Shown here: in pieces, positions 7,715 through 15,950 of the stretch
Layout: the number at the start of each line of letters is the position of its first letter
Position numbering within the stretch: position 1 is the stretch's first letter
NCBI RefSeq assembly: GCF_024220515.1
Contig: NZ_JAMXOT010000010.1
Coordinates: forward strand, 28,584-92,583
Source: Oscillatoria sp. HE19RPO
GTDB taxonomy: Bacteria > Cyanobacteriota > Cyanobacteriia > Cyanobacteriales > Laspinemataceae
DNA length: 64,000 nt
Reading direction: 5' to 3'
The notes under the pieces: model-generated
Told to the model about the DNA's origin: nothing
What the model saw: only the letters and a program-made list of their open reading frames with translations
Database searches by the model: none
Program-made: the position numbers and the translations under genes

Positions 7715-8599
7715 CTATGCCAGGGACAAGTTGAGGTTGTAGTTTGTCTCGCTTTCCATATTTTCCGCTTGAAAGACTCGGACAAAATAAGTACCTGCCG
7801 CCAAATTATCGGTCGCGATCGCTTCAGGTGTCGCCCCGCCATTCAGGGACGCTTCAATAATATCTCCAAAATCGATCGCCCCATTCGCATTGAAATCCCG
7901 GATTAAATCCACATCCGCATCTGCACTCAGTCCAGTCAGGTTTACTCGCAAATTGCTTGGGGTCCCCAGGACGAACCGATAGATATCAGAGGGGTCGGCA
8001 TTCCCCACAAAATCACTCACCCCTTGAGTGCCTGTCAGGTTGCCCAAATCTACGGCGGTATTCAAATTGTTGGAGGGGACGCCAAAAGCGCTGCCTCTGC
8101 GTCCTTCTGCCAAACCCGAGGTCACGAAGTGGAACAGTGCCTGCTCATTGTTAAATCCAGCCGCTTGCAAATCAAAGTTACTCGTCAGATAGAAATTCAC
8201 ATCAAAATTAGCAGAGGCGGCTCGTCCTTCAGAAATGCCAAACGTTCTAAAATGTTCAAGTAATTGCTCGTTATTCAGTCCGGCTGCCTGCAAGTCTGCA
8301 TTGTTTTCTCGATAAAAATTGGCATCGAAAACAGCGGAAAAATCTCGTCCCTCCGCAACGCCAAAAGTTTGTAAGTGATTGAGCAATTCCCGATTATTAG
8401 TTAAGCCTGCGGCTGCTAAATCAGAATTTTGCTGCCGGTAAATTGAGTTGAGATTAACGAGGGGTGAAAATTGCCGCCCTTCCTCTATGCCTACGCTTTG
8501 GAAATGAGCTAATAGTTGCTCGTTGCTCGTTAACCCAGCTGCTGCCAAATCTGGATTACTGAAGCTATAGAAACTCGGATTGAATAGGTTAACGGTCAT
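7715..8599 (-). CDS. Repeat protein with C-terminal PPC domain, probably extracellular
   Basis: 294 residues from the ATG at 8597-8599, chosen because GGAG lies seven bases upstream; the ORF extends six codons further but lacks a signal there. The first about 165 residues are four tandem units of about 42 residues with the pattern FY...N-x-D-L-x-A-A-G-L-x-x-N-E-Q-L-L-x-H-F-x-x-x-G-x-x-E-G-R. This repeat type is frequent in cyanobacterial exported and haemolysin-like proteins. The rest is a bacterial pre-peptidase C-terminal (PPC) domain: SDIYRFVLGTPSNLRVNLTG, DVDLIRDFNANGAIDFGDI with a calcium-like D-x-N-x-N pattern, then AAGTYFVRVF. There is no classical signal peptide. No protease domain accompanies the PPC domain. 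Function is unknown; secretion or surface location is inferred. Confidence 0.75.
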   Translation of the reverse strand: MTVNLFNPSFYSFSNPDLAAAGLTSNEQLLAHFQSVGIEEGRQFSPLVNLNSIYRQQNSDLAAAGLTNNRELLNHLQTFGVAEGRDFSAVFDANFYRENNADLQAAGLNNEQLLEHFRTFGISEGRAASANFDVNFYLTSNFDLQAAGFNNEQALFHFVTSGLAEGRRGSAFGVPSNNLNTAVDLGNLTGTQGVSDFVGNADPSDIYRFVLGTPSNLRVNLTGLSADADVDLIRDFNANGAIDFGDIIEASLNGGATPEAIATDNLAAGTYFVRVFQAENMESETNYNLNLSLA

Positions 8600-8640
8600 G
8601 TTTATTCTCCAACACAAATAATTTGCTTTTAGTCGGTTAA

Positions 8641-8723
8641 TTAGACTGGTTGCAAAATTCTCTAAAGCCCCCCTTTTTAAGGGGGGTTGGGGGGATCGAT
8701 CCGTTATTTTGCAAGAGGTCTAT
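8641..8723. mobile_element. MITE-like element with TA ends
   Basis: Terminal inverted repeats AGACTGGTTGCAAAAT (8643-8658) and ATTTTGCAAGAGGTCT (8706-8721) match at 13 of 16 positions and are flanked by TA on both sides. That is compatible with IS630/Tc1-mariner-type target choice. The core contains a C6 and G6 hairpin followed by TTGGGGGGATC, which recurs near 15100, 15300 and 34180. It lies upstream of the PPC protein gene. Confidence 0.55.
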
Positions 8724-8849
8724 TCTAAGAGAGTCATGGCTATATCTAGCCTCAATCATTCCGGGATCAGCAATTCATGAATTGCACCTACAGTCTGGGA
8801 CTTGCGGAACCCAATGAAGATATATCGCCTTGGACAGTGGGGTGAGGGT

Positions 8850-10259
8850 TTAATTGAACCCGCTCGGCCAGATTTGCATCGCCGATCGCCCGGCAATAAC
8901 GACTCCGAGCACCACGACGATCGCCGCACTCACGGCAGGCAAGCATTTCACCACTCCTATCTGTTGTGGTAGGCGATCAAAAAACCCTCTGGCGTACACC
9001 AGGGAAAACCCGATCGCCGTCAGCACCAGGGCCAATCCTAAACTGAATGACAGCACCAGGGTCAGCCCAAAGCCGATACTGCCCAGGGCCGTAGCACTCA
9101 GCAGCAGCACCAAGGCAGAAGGACAAGGTAAAAGACCGCTGGAGAGGCCCAGTGCCAGTAGACTCTTCCAAGTCACCGGCGAACCGTCCGCCCCGGGCGG
9201 TAAGTGCGAGTGAGCGCCCGCGCCGTGATGGTGATGGTGATGGTGCTCGTGATGGTGATGGTGAACAGAATGAGCGTTTACCCCAGAAGGCTCCACCGCG
9301 AAAGTCCGTTGCCAGGAGCCCCGACTCAACAGATCCACCGTTGTGGAAGCTCTGGGACTGGCAGTTTTTCTGAATTTCGGCCATGCCTCGCGAATGCGGT
9401 GGCGACATAAGTTCACGCCGATCACCACCACAATTACACCGGACAACAAGTTCAGCCAGGGGTACAGCTCATCGGTGACTATCCCGCGAGAGGCGAACAG
9501 CGTCACCAACCCCAAAGCAAAGACTCCAGCCGTGTGGGCGATCGTTGTCGTCATTGCCAAGAACAAAGCGTGTTTGAACGTAGCACGGGACCCCACCAAA
9601 TAGGCCCCGACAATGGTTTTTCCATGTCCGGGAGACATCGAATGCATGGCACCCCAGACGAAAGAACCTGCGATCGCCCACAACAAATTCCGCGCCCCCA
9701 GCCATGCCGACCCCCCATCCCCCAGGGAAAAGACTTTGTTTTTTGGCGTGAATACAAACGTCTGCATTCTCCCCTGATATAAAATCGTCGCCTGACAACT
9801 GGCTGTTGCCACATCGGGTACAAATAAATCGTATTTTATCTGCAAACCCTCCACGGGTTGTGACCAACTGTAACTCAGCAGTAAGGTGCTGTGAGTAGAG
9901 GCCGGGATTTGCAGGGAAGGGATAGCAGCGGTTTCTAAAGGTCTGACGGTTAAAATACCTTGTCGATCTTCGCTGTCCGCGATCTGAATTCGCTCACTTA
10001 AAAACTTCTCAAGTGAGGCTGACTCGCTACGGACTTCTTCGGCTGAAAGCTGACCATCTTGATTGCGATCGGCGAAAGCCACCAACCCCGTGGGAAAGGT
10101 GAGATTCACTTGAGTTTCCATCTCACTGACCGCAATCTCCGCCACTGCCAAGTCCGCCCAATGAGAGTGGCTGGGGGTAGCGAAAATTAAAGATAGCAAA
10201 AGTGAGGCGACGAAGGTCCCGATCGCCAATAGGATGGATTTGAGTCGCTGTTTGTTCAT
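8850..10259 (-). CDS. NicO-type nickel/cobalt transporter with EF-hand-like and His-rich segments
   Basis: 469 residues from the ATG at 10257-10259, with GAGGGG upstream; an in-frame TTG directly before it is less likely. The order is: N-terminal signal/membrane segment (about 8-30); a periplasmic domain with the EF-hand-like loop DRNQDGQLSAEE; then a membrane domain with MHSMSPGHGKTIVGAYLVGS and TTTIAHTAGVF, the two signatures of the NicO/RcnA family. A loop of about 15 histidines (HHHHEHHHHHHHG) follows, and then SGLLPCPSALVLLLSATALG. Known relatives move Ni or Co across the inner membrane. The direction of transport here cannot be told from sequence. It is the last gene of the DUF4331-TPR-NicO operon, nine bases after the TPR stop. 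Confidence 0.85.
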   Translation of the reverse strand: MNKQRLKSILLAIGTFVASLLLSLIFATPSHSHWADLAVAEIAVSEMETQVNLTFPTGLVAFADRNQDGQLSAEEVRSESASLEKFLSERIQIADSEDRQGILTVRPLETAAIPSLQIPASTHSTLLLSYSWSQPVEGLQIKYDLFVPDVATASCQATILYQGRMQTFVFTPKNKVFSLGDGGSAWLGARNLLWAIAGSFVWGAMHSMSPGHGKTIVGAYLVGSRATFKHALFLAMTTTIAHTAGVFALGLVTLFASRGIVTDELYPWLNLLSGVIVVVIGVNLCRHRIREAWPKFRKTASPRASTTVDLLSRGSWQRTFAVEPSGVNAHSVHHHHHEHHHHHHHGAGAHSHLPPGADGSPVTWKSLLALGLSSGLLPCPSALVLLLSATALGSIGFGLTLVLSFSLGLALVLTAIGFSLVYARGFFDRLPQQIGVVKCLPAVSAAIVVVLGVVIAGRSAMQIWPSGFN

Positions 10260-10268
10260 CAACGCCCC

Positions 10269-11684
10269 TCAGTAAGAAAATTCCATATCCAGACCCAACA
10301 TTCGTCGAGCCTGTGCGTCGAACGTTGGATCAGTCTGGCTTGCCTGTTGAAAGTACGCCCTCGCTGTCGTCTCGTTCCCCAAAGCCTTCTCGACTTCCCC
10401 GGCGCGGTAAAAAATCCCCGCATCCCGAATTCCCGATTGCATTGCAAGTGCGATCGCCTCTTGAGCTTCTGCCGGTTTGCCCGAGCGCAGGAGTGCCGAC
10501 GCCAGAATCGTCATAGTTGGCGCATCACGGCGGATCTTCACCTCAGCTTGCATCAGCGCCAGAGCTTCCGCCACATCTTCCTCACCGCCGCGATCGAGCA
10601 GTAACGCTGCCAGTTCCCCGCGATGTCCGAAGCTGCCACTTCCATCTTTCGGCATAGTAGCTCGCAACAGGGTTTCAGCTTTTTCGAGCCAGGATTTGGC
10701 CGCAGCCTTGTCCCCTTGCAAACTTTTCAGACGAGCCATCCCGTGAGCGATCCGATGATCGAACAGGGTCACCGTATTTTCCGAGTCCGTGAGTGCCAGC
10801 TCATAATACTCTTGCCCCTGCCGATACTGTCCCTGCCTGGTCTTTAATTCAGCCAGGAGTACCAAAGCCAGCGGGTATCGCGGGACTAGCCGTAACGCTT
10901 CCAGATACAGTGCCTCTGCCTGTTGCAGTTGCCCCCGTTGCGAGTAAAAACGCCCCAGAAGCGTCCGGGTTTTAGCAGAACCGCTCAATTGTCCCGGCTC
11001 TTCCGCAGCCAGAGCGCCCTCAAAATCGGCGATCGCTTCGGCATCCAAACCCTGGGCCACCCGCACCAGCCCTCGCAGGTTCAAGGTTCCCGGGCTGCGA
11101 ACGAGAGCTACTAGCTCCTGCGCCGCGCGATCGGCTGCCGCTACATTACCCATCGCCAAATTGGTCGTCACGGCCACTGCTAGGGCATCCCTATTGGTAA
11201 AACCGACTTGTTCAGCAAGGCGCAGCGCTGTTGGAAAATCATGCTGCGCTTCCGCTATTCGGGCGAGTACGAGTTGGGCCGTGGTGTTGTCAAACGGCAA
11301 AGAAGCCAGCGATCGCCGCGCTGCCCCTTCAGCCAACAGATACCAACTCCCCTCACTTGTGGCTTGAGCCATTTTTAAATAGGCTTCTGCCAGAAAAGCC
11401 CGGTTCAGACCGCTTTCGGGGTCCTGCCCTAGCCGTTCCTGATAGAAAGCAATCTCTTGCTCTGCCATCAGCTTGGGAGTGAGATTGTTCCCCAACAATT
11501 GGTCAAAGCGATAGCGGTAGTCTGGATCGAGTCCGGCGGGGGAATGCGATGAGGAAAAACTGCTGGGAAACCTCCTGAGTTCCTGGGGCAGGCTCGCCAC
11601 AGCGATCGCCACTGTTGGCAATGCGATCAGCAGCACCCACCAGAACCTTTCCGTTTTTATTCTTTGTGCTTTCTCAGTTGTCAT
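10269..11684 (-). CDS. Tetratricopeptide repeat protein with N-terminal membrane anchor
   Basis: 471 residues. One hydrophobic segment near the N-terminus (FWWVLLIALPTVAIAVASL, about residues 14-32) is followed by a long run of TPR-like helical pairs. Examples are ALRLAEQVGFTNRDALAVAV, GSAKTRTLLGRFYSQRGQLQ, QAEALYLEALRLVPRYPLAL and AGEVEKALGNETTARAYFQQ. TPRs bind partner proteins, so it is probably an anchored periplasmic scaffold. It lies between the DUF4331 gene and the NicO transporter on the same strand, with nine bases to the latter, so translational coupling with the transporter is likely. The exact function is unknown. Confidence 0.8.
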   Translation of the reverse strand: MTTEKAQRIKTERFWWVLLIALPTVAIAVASLPQELRRFPSSFSSSHSPAGLDPDYRYRFDQLLGNNLTPKLMAEQEIAFYQERLGQDPESGLNRAFLAEAYLKMAQATSEGSWYLLAEGAARRSLASLPFDNTTAQLVLARIAEAQHDFPTALRLAEQVGFTNRDALAVAVTTNLAMGNVAAADRAAQELVALVRSPGTLNLRGLVRVAQGLDAEAIADFEGALAAEEPGQLSGSAKTRTLLGRFYSQRGQLQQAEALYLEALRLVPRYPLALVLLAELKTRQGQYRQGQEYYELALTDSENTVTLFDHRIAHGMARLKSLQGDKAAAKSWLEKAETLLRATMPKDGSGSFGHRGELAALLLDRGGEEDVAEALALMQAEVKIRRDAPTMTILASALLRSGKPAEAQEAIALAMQSGIRDAGIFYRAGEVEKALGNETTARAYFQQASQTDPTFDAQARRMLGLDMEFSY

Positions 11685-11709
11685 GGGTTAATGGCTCACA
11701 ATCTCCCAA

Positions 11710-11790
11710 GGGAACTCCAAAAAATAAAATAGAGCAATTGTAGGGTGGGCATTGCCCACCATCAGTTACGGTGGGCAATGCCCACCCTAC
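11710..11790. repeat. Half MITE end plus GTAGGGTGGGC palindrome
   Basis: GGGAACTCCAAAAAATAAAA (from 11710) matches the terminal repeat of the element at 34126-34239 but has no partner end. It is followed by GTAGGGTGGGCATTGCCCAC and its inverse around a short loop (about 11740-11789). The same palindrome family recurs near 13640-13735 and 15029-15265. Confidence 0.6.
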
Positions 11791-11924
11791 TTCTTTGTGC
11801 TTTCTCAGACCCGGACATACGCCATTTGGGGGATGTGACCCGAGATGATCCGTGCATTGGATGAATTGCCCCTACAACGGATCAAAGTGATGGGTAAGTA
11901 AGTCCTGTTGCCAATAGCCCATGA

Positions 11925-13139
11925 CTAATTCGGTAAAGCCAAGTATGGAAAGGACGGTTGTAACGGCTTGTGTCCTTGAGCGGGGTTGCCTGGAACGCCT
12001 TCGTAGGTAACGTTATCGCTGACCGGGGATCCGACCAACACGCCGAGTGTAATGTCTACCACATCGTCCTTGATCATACGACCGGCGATCGGGCTGCCCA
12101 TAGCGTTAAAAGCGTTCGCATAGCCACTGGGTACTGTTGTGTCGATTCGCATCACATCGGGGAGAAACGCCCCCGCGATCGCATTGGGGTCCACATTATC
12201 CTGACCATCGGCCTGATCCAATGCATTGAGCGTGGTCACTGCCTCAGCCCGCACTGGTGCTGCTGCCTCGCTCAAGTCTAAAAACGGCGGAATCGAGTTA
12301 AAAGCATTTAAGAAAGCAGGCGTAACGATCAAACCTTCGTTGATTAAGGGTCTTGCCAACCGTTCGATCTGTTGGAAATTCCCCGTCGCATCGCGCACCG
12401 AAACCGTCATCCACACATCAAAAACATTCACCGGAGTTGATAGCTGCAAGAAAGCTTTCGGAACCCGAACCACGATCGCATTCACGTTGTAGCCTTTCGT
12501 AAAATCCGTCGCTTGTTGAGGGGGAAGGAAACTCGCCGGGGGGCCAATCCCCAAGGCTCCCGCTCGTACCCGAAAGAATTGCTCCACATCCAAGAAAAAC
12601 GGGTCTTCGCGCAGTCCCGCAAACACCGTCAGGTTAGAACCGCCCACAGAGACTGGATTCAGCACTGGCGGACTATTCAACGTGGTTGTTGTAATCGGCG
12701 CACCGTTTGTGGTTGCAGTTGTCCCCACCTCAGCGCCATTTTGAATGGCGGTTACGGTCATGGTTTGCACCCCCTGGGCATTCGGTTCGCTAAAGGTCAT
12801 CCGTAGGATCAAATTCGCTTTCCCTGTGGGAACTTCATCCTTATTTGCCACCCGAGTTATATTGAAATCGTAAACCGCGTTGGAGCTGAAGTAATAAGGT
12901 TGCCGAGGCAGCGATCGCGGGTTGGTATTCATCACAAAGATCAAGTCATCTGCTGAAGCCGCAGGGTTTTGATCCACTTCGCGGAAGACATATAAGTCCG
13001 TTAAACCCAAAGGACCGCTTGTCGGTTCCAATTCACCGTCATCATGATCTGAAGCTCCCATAGTGCCCGGATTCAGTAGGGAAATCATCAGCAACTCTAC
13101 GGCAAGTATGCTCATTCGAGCTATTTTTTTGAAATTCAT
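11925..13139 (-). CDS. DUF4331 family exported protein
   Basis: 404 residues from the ATG at 13137-13139 (MNFKKIARMSIL); an upstream TTG would add four residues. There is an N-terminal signal-like segment (about 5-27, ending near GTMGASDHDD). The family signature follows: SDHDDGELE, then GLTDLYVFREVDQ, DDLIFVMNTNPRS and FSSNAVYDFNITR. Near the end, FLPDVMRIDTTVPSGYANAF and DVVDITLGVLVG are also characteristic. DUF4331 proteins are exported proteins of unknown biochemistry. The gene is first in a three-gene minus-strand set with the TPR and NicO genes; the 240-bp gap to the TPR gene is filled by repeats, so it may be transcribed separately. A link to metal handling is suggested only by this neighbourhood. 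Confidence 0.85.
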   Translation of the reverse strand: MNFKKIARMSILAVELLMISLLNPGTMGASDHDDGELEPTSGPLGLTDLYVFREVDQNPAASADDLIFVMNTNPRSLPRQPYYFSSNAVYDFNITRVANKDEVPTGKANLILRMTFSEPNAQGVQTMTVTAIQNGAEVGTTATTNGAPITTTTLNSPPVLNPVSVGGSNLTVFAGLREDPFFLDVEQFFRVRAGALGIGPPASFLPPQQATDFTKGYNVNAIVVRVPKAFLQLSTPVNVFDVWMTVSVRDATGNFQQIERLARPLINEGLIVTPAFLNAFNSIPPFLDLSEAAAPVRAEAVTTLNALDQADGQDNVDPNAIAGAFLPDVMRIDTTVPSGYANAFNAMGSPIAGRMIKDDVVDITLGVLVGSPVSDNVTYEGVPGNPAQGHKPLQPSFPYLALPN

Positions 13140-13151
13140 TGCAGTTACCAA

Positions 13152-13877
13152 TTGAGCTTTTGGTTATGAAAAAAGTTAGAATTGTAATCCCCGACTGGGT
13201 TTTACTTTCCCCAGACTTTCAGTGAAAGTCGAGTGAGTTGTAGTATTTGTTGTATTAAGGGTCTATGGCTTTTTTTGGACCCTAGACTCGGTAAAGTGTC
13301 AAGCTGGTTAATCTTGCCACTTCTGCCTTGGAGTCCTGGAAGATGTAGGTAGGGCATTGATCCCAGCTTACTATCCGAGTCCCCCCTATAGGCATCTTTA
13401 AACTTTACCAGCTTTGAGTGCATTTGAGTGCAACTGATGAATTTTTATTTTGACAATTCACAGAAAAATGAGATGACCGTCCCGTGGAAGCACTCGATAC
13501 GGTACAATCCTCTCGATTCAAATTATCCTGAGCTGGCAAGCTTGGGACGCACTTATTTGCTGGCTATAATCGTTACTACAGAATGAAGCGGTATTCTTTT
13601 GAGTAAAATTGCTGATGGCGCGAACCGAGTTTTTAAAGCAATTGTAGGGTGGGCATTGCCCACCTAAACTCAAAGTAAGCAATTGTCGGGTGGGTTCAAA
13701 CCCACATTCACTCAAAGGTGGGCATTGCCCACCCTACTCCTACTCCTACTCCTTTAACAACCGAATAGGAATGATTTATTTTGGGGAATACCCTTAATGA
13801 TTACGAAATATTAAGAAATTTTGATTGATGCTGGATATTAGTGTAAAATTTTACCTTTAAATTATCAATCAAAGGTT
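13152..13877. other. Repeat-bearing intergenic region
   Basis: About 725 bp without a convincing gene. Around 13640-13735 there are three tandem half- or full palindromes of the GTAGGGTGGGCATTGCCCAC family, ending in a short CTACTC tandem repeat. The short ORFs here read through the repeats and have no ribosome-binding site. Confidence 0.6.
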
Positions 13878-14363
13878 ATGCAAAGCCAATTTTATGGGAT
13901 TGCAGCTTTATCTGCTGTTGTTCTGCAATTTTTACCCATCTCTCTCCCACTGGCGATCGCTCAAGAACATGAGGGATGCTTTATGGTTAATGCTTCAGGG
14001 GAATTAGTCAACCTTAGCAGTCTGTGTGACACTGAAGACAGAAGGCCAGTTCTAACCCCAGAACAACTGAAAGCACAGGCATTCATTGAAGCATATATTC
14101 AGGCGGCAAATGAATATGAGCCACCGCTTAAGGATTTTTTGTTACAAGAAATCCGCCGAGTTCCACAACAGAAGATTCAAACTGCCCAAAAAATTTGCCA
14201 AGAAGCAAAAGAAGGAATTTCAATACCTGAATGGAGATTGAGAACCCGTGTGGAAGCGATAGAAATTGCCGACCCTCGGAAACAGGAGGAATTTATCGCC
14301 GATCGCGATTTAACCATTTCCCTAGCAACTAATCATTACTGCCCGGAATTTGCCAATCGGTAA
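13878..14363 (+). CDS. Small secreted protein, conserved cyanobacterial type
   Basis: 161 residues. A clear signal peptide (about 1-28, ending at PLAIAQ) precedes CFMVNASGELVNLSSLC, a cysteine pair flanking a GELV-NLS-L motif seen in many small exported cyanobacterial proteins. The rest is helical and charged, with further cysteines at KICQEAKEG and near the C-terminus (NHYCPEF), so two disulfides are possible. The gene stands alone between repeat-rich regions, with no obvious operon. Function is unknown. Confidence 0.65.
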   Translation: MQSQFYGIAALSAVVLQFLPISLPLAIAQEHEGCFMVNASGELVNLSSLCDTEDRRPVLTPEQLKAQAFIEAYIQAANEYEPPLKDFLLQEIRRVPQQKIQTAQKICQEAKEGISIPEWRLRTRVEAIEIADPRKQEEFIADRDLTISLATNHYCPEFANR

Positions 14364-15950
14364 AGAGTTAGGCAACAGAGGCGATAACAAATAGCGATCG
14401 TCATCCTTCAGTCACCACCTTATCAATTTTTTCTCACATTGGGTAACATCGTCTTGAGGTGAGAGTTACGAAAATTTTACTCTATTATACCTTGCCGCTA
14501 TCTTCCCAAACCGGGGATATGTGAGAAGACGTAATTGTATAAAACTTTTGGCGGTGCTCGGTGAGATTGGATGTGCAAATTTATCGGGTTCTATTTTTTT
14601 CTTCACCCGGAGAATTACCTCCCTCGTTAATTGCATTTTCAATTGTACCCGCAGGAATTGAAGCGATTGGTTAATCGCCTCTATCCGGGTTGATAGACAA
14701 ATCGGTGCGAGTTGTTTATCAAAAATATTTATTGTTTTTTTCCCAAGCTCTATATAGAATATCAAAAAAGTAGATTTGGGGTTGAGCTTGTCCAATTTCA
14801 GGGCAAACACCTTTGAAAATGGCAGCGGCTTGATGTTAGTCGAGTGGCTCAGTGGAATAGACAATTTTGCACCACTTTTTACGAGCAAGCCGACTCAATA
14901 GACTTTTGCATAAATCTGTTAAGCACCCCTGTAATTACATATTTATTCCTCTGGCTTCCCCCGTGAGATAAACATTTAGGGATCTCCAAAAAAGAAAATA
15001 GCCCAAATCCTGACCCTGAAGAAATTGTAGGGTGGGCACTGCCCACCGAACAGCTATGTGGGCTCAAACCCACCCTACAATTACATAAATCTCTGAAGCC
15101 CCCCTTAATAAGGGGGGTTGGGGGGATCACTCCGGAATGAAACCAAGAGTTCTAATGCTTCTGCTTCCGGCTTCAGTTCGGTGGGCACTGCCCACCGAAC
15201 TGAAGCAATTGTAGGGTGGGCACTGCCCACCGAACAGCTATGTGGGCAATGCCCACCCTACAATTACTACAATTACTACAATTACATAAATCTCTTAAGC
15301 CCCCCTTATTAAGGGGGGTTGGGGGGATCACTCCGGAATGAAACCAAGAGTTCTAATGCTTCTGCTTCCGGCTTCAGAGTGGCAATTTGATTCTCAGACC
15401 CAGATTTATCCCTACTGTCAAGGTTAATTGCATCCCCTACCATCATTGTAAAATAGCAAATGCTCAGATTCCCAGACCCTTTCCCAGACCCCCAGCCCCC
15501 ATCCAGCGGGTCCCTGGGTCTGCCTGTGCATCCCTAAAGACGCCAGAGTAGAGTCCCTCTTGACCCACTCACCCCTGTTTTTCATCCCCAGTTCCCTCCA
15601 CTTATGCTAGGGTCAGTTTAAGGAGCTTGTTCTTAATGGTGCATACGGGTAGCAAGCATGGAGGCGATCGCATTTTTATCAAACCCACCGAGAAAAGCGC
15701 TTTTCCACAAGCGTCCCCACCCCAAGCGGTGCTGATACTGCCCATAAATCTGCCACTCTTGCGAAATCGGATATAAATAAAGATCGGCACAGCATTCAAA
15801 CCACACCATAAGTTGAAACTCGCTGCGCCATACTGTTTTAGGAGAGGCACTCGCCTGTGACCCCCACCGATGCCCGCTTGTCCCCTTGACATTTCCCCCA
15901 AAAAGCTCTAAAGCTGACGTTCTACAAAGCTGCTATCCCCAAAAGGTGCC
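14364..15950. other. Long repeat-rich intergenic region upstream of topA
   Basis: About 1.6 kb with no gene I can support. It contains a GGGATCTCC half MITE end at 14979-15000 and GTAGGGTGGGCA palindromes at about 15029-15080 and 15180-15265. Two copies of a block AAGCCCCCCTTANTAAGGGG followed by TTGGGGGGATCACTCCGGAA lie at about 15098 and 15298. The two copies share about 75 bp including ATGAAACCAAGAGTTCTAAT, so a segment of about 200 bp has been duplicated. A 140-residue minus-strand ORF (14466-14888) has no family or ribosome-binding support. The topA promoter must lie near 15900 but is not evident. Confidence 0.6.

Noticed and set aside
9152..9867. Several overlapping ORFs of 70-140 residues opposite or out of frame with the NicO gene
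   Set aside because: They are shadows of the GC-rich, His-repeat-bearing coding sequence.
14466..14888. 140-residue minus-strand ORF between repeats
   Set aside because: No family, no ribosome-binding site and no conserved-looking motif. It could be a decayed gene but I cannot support it.
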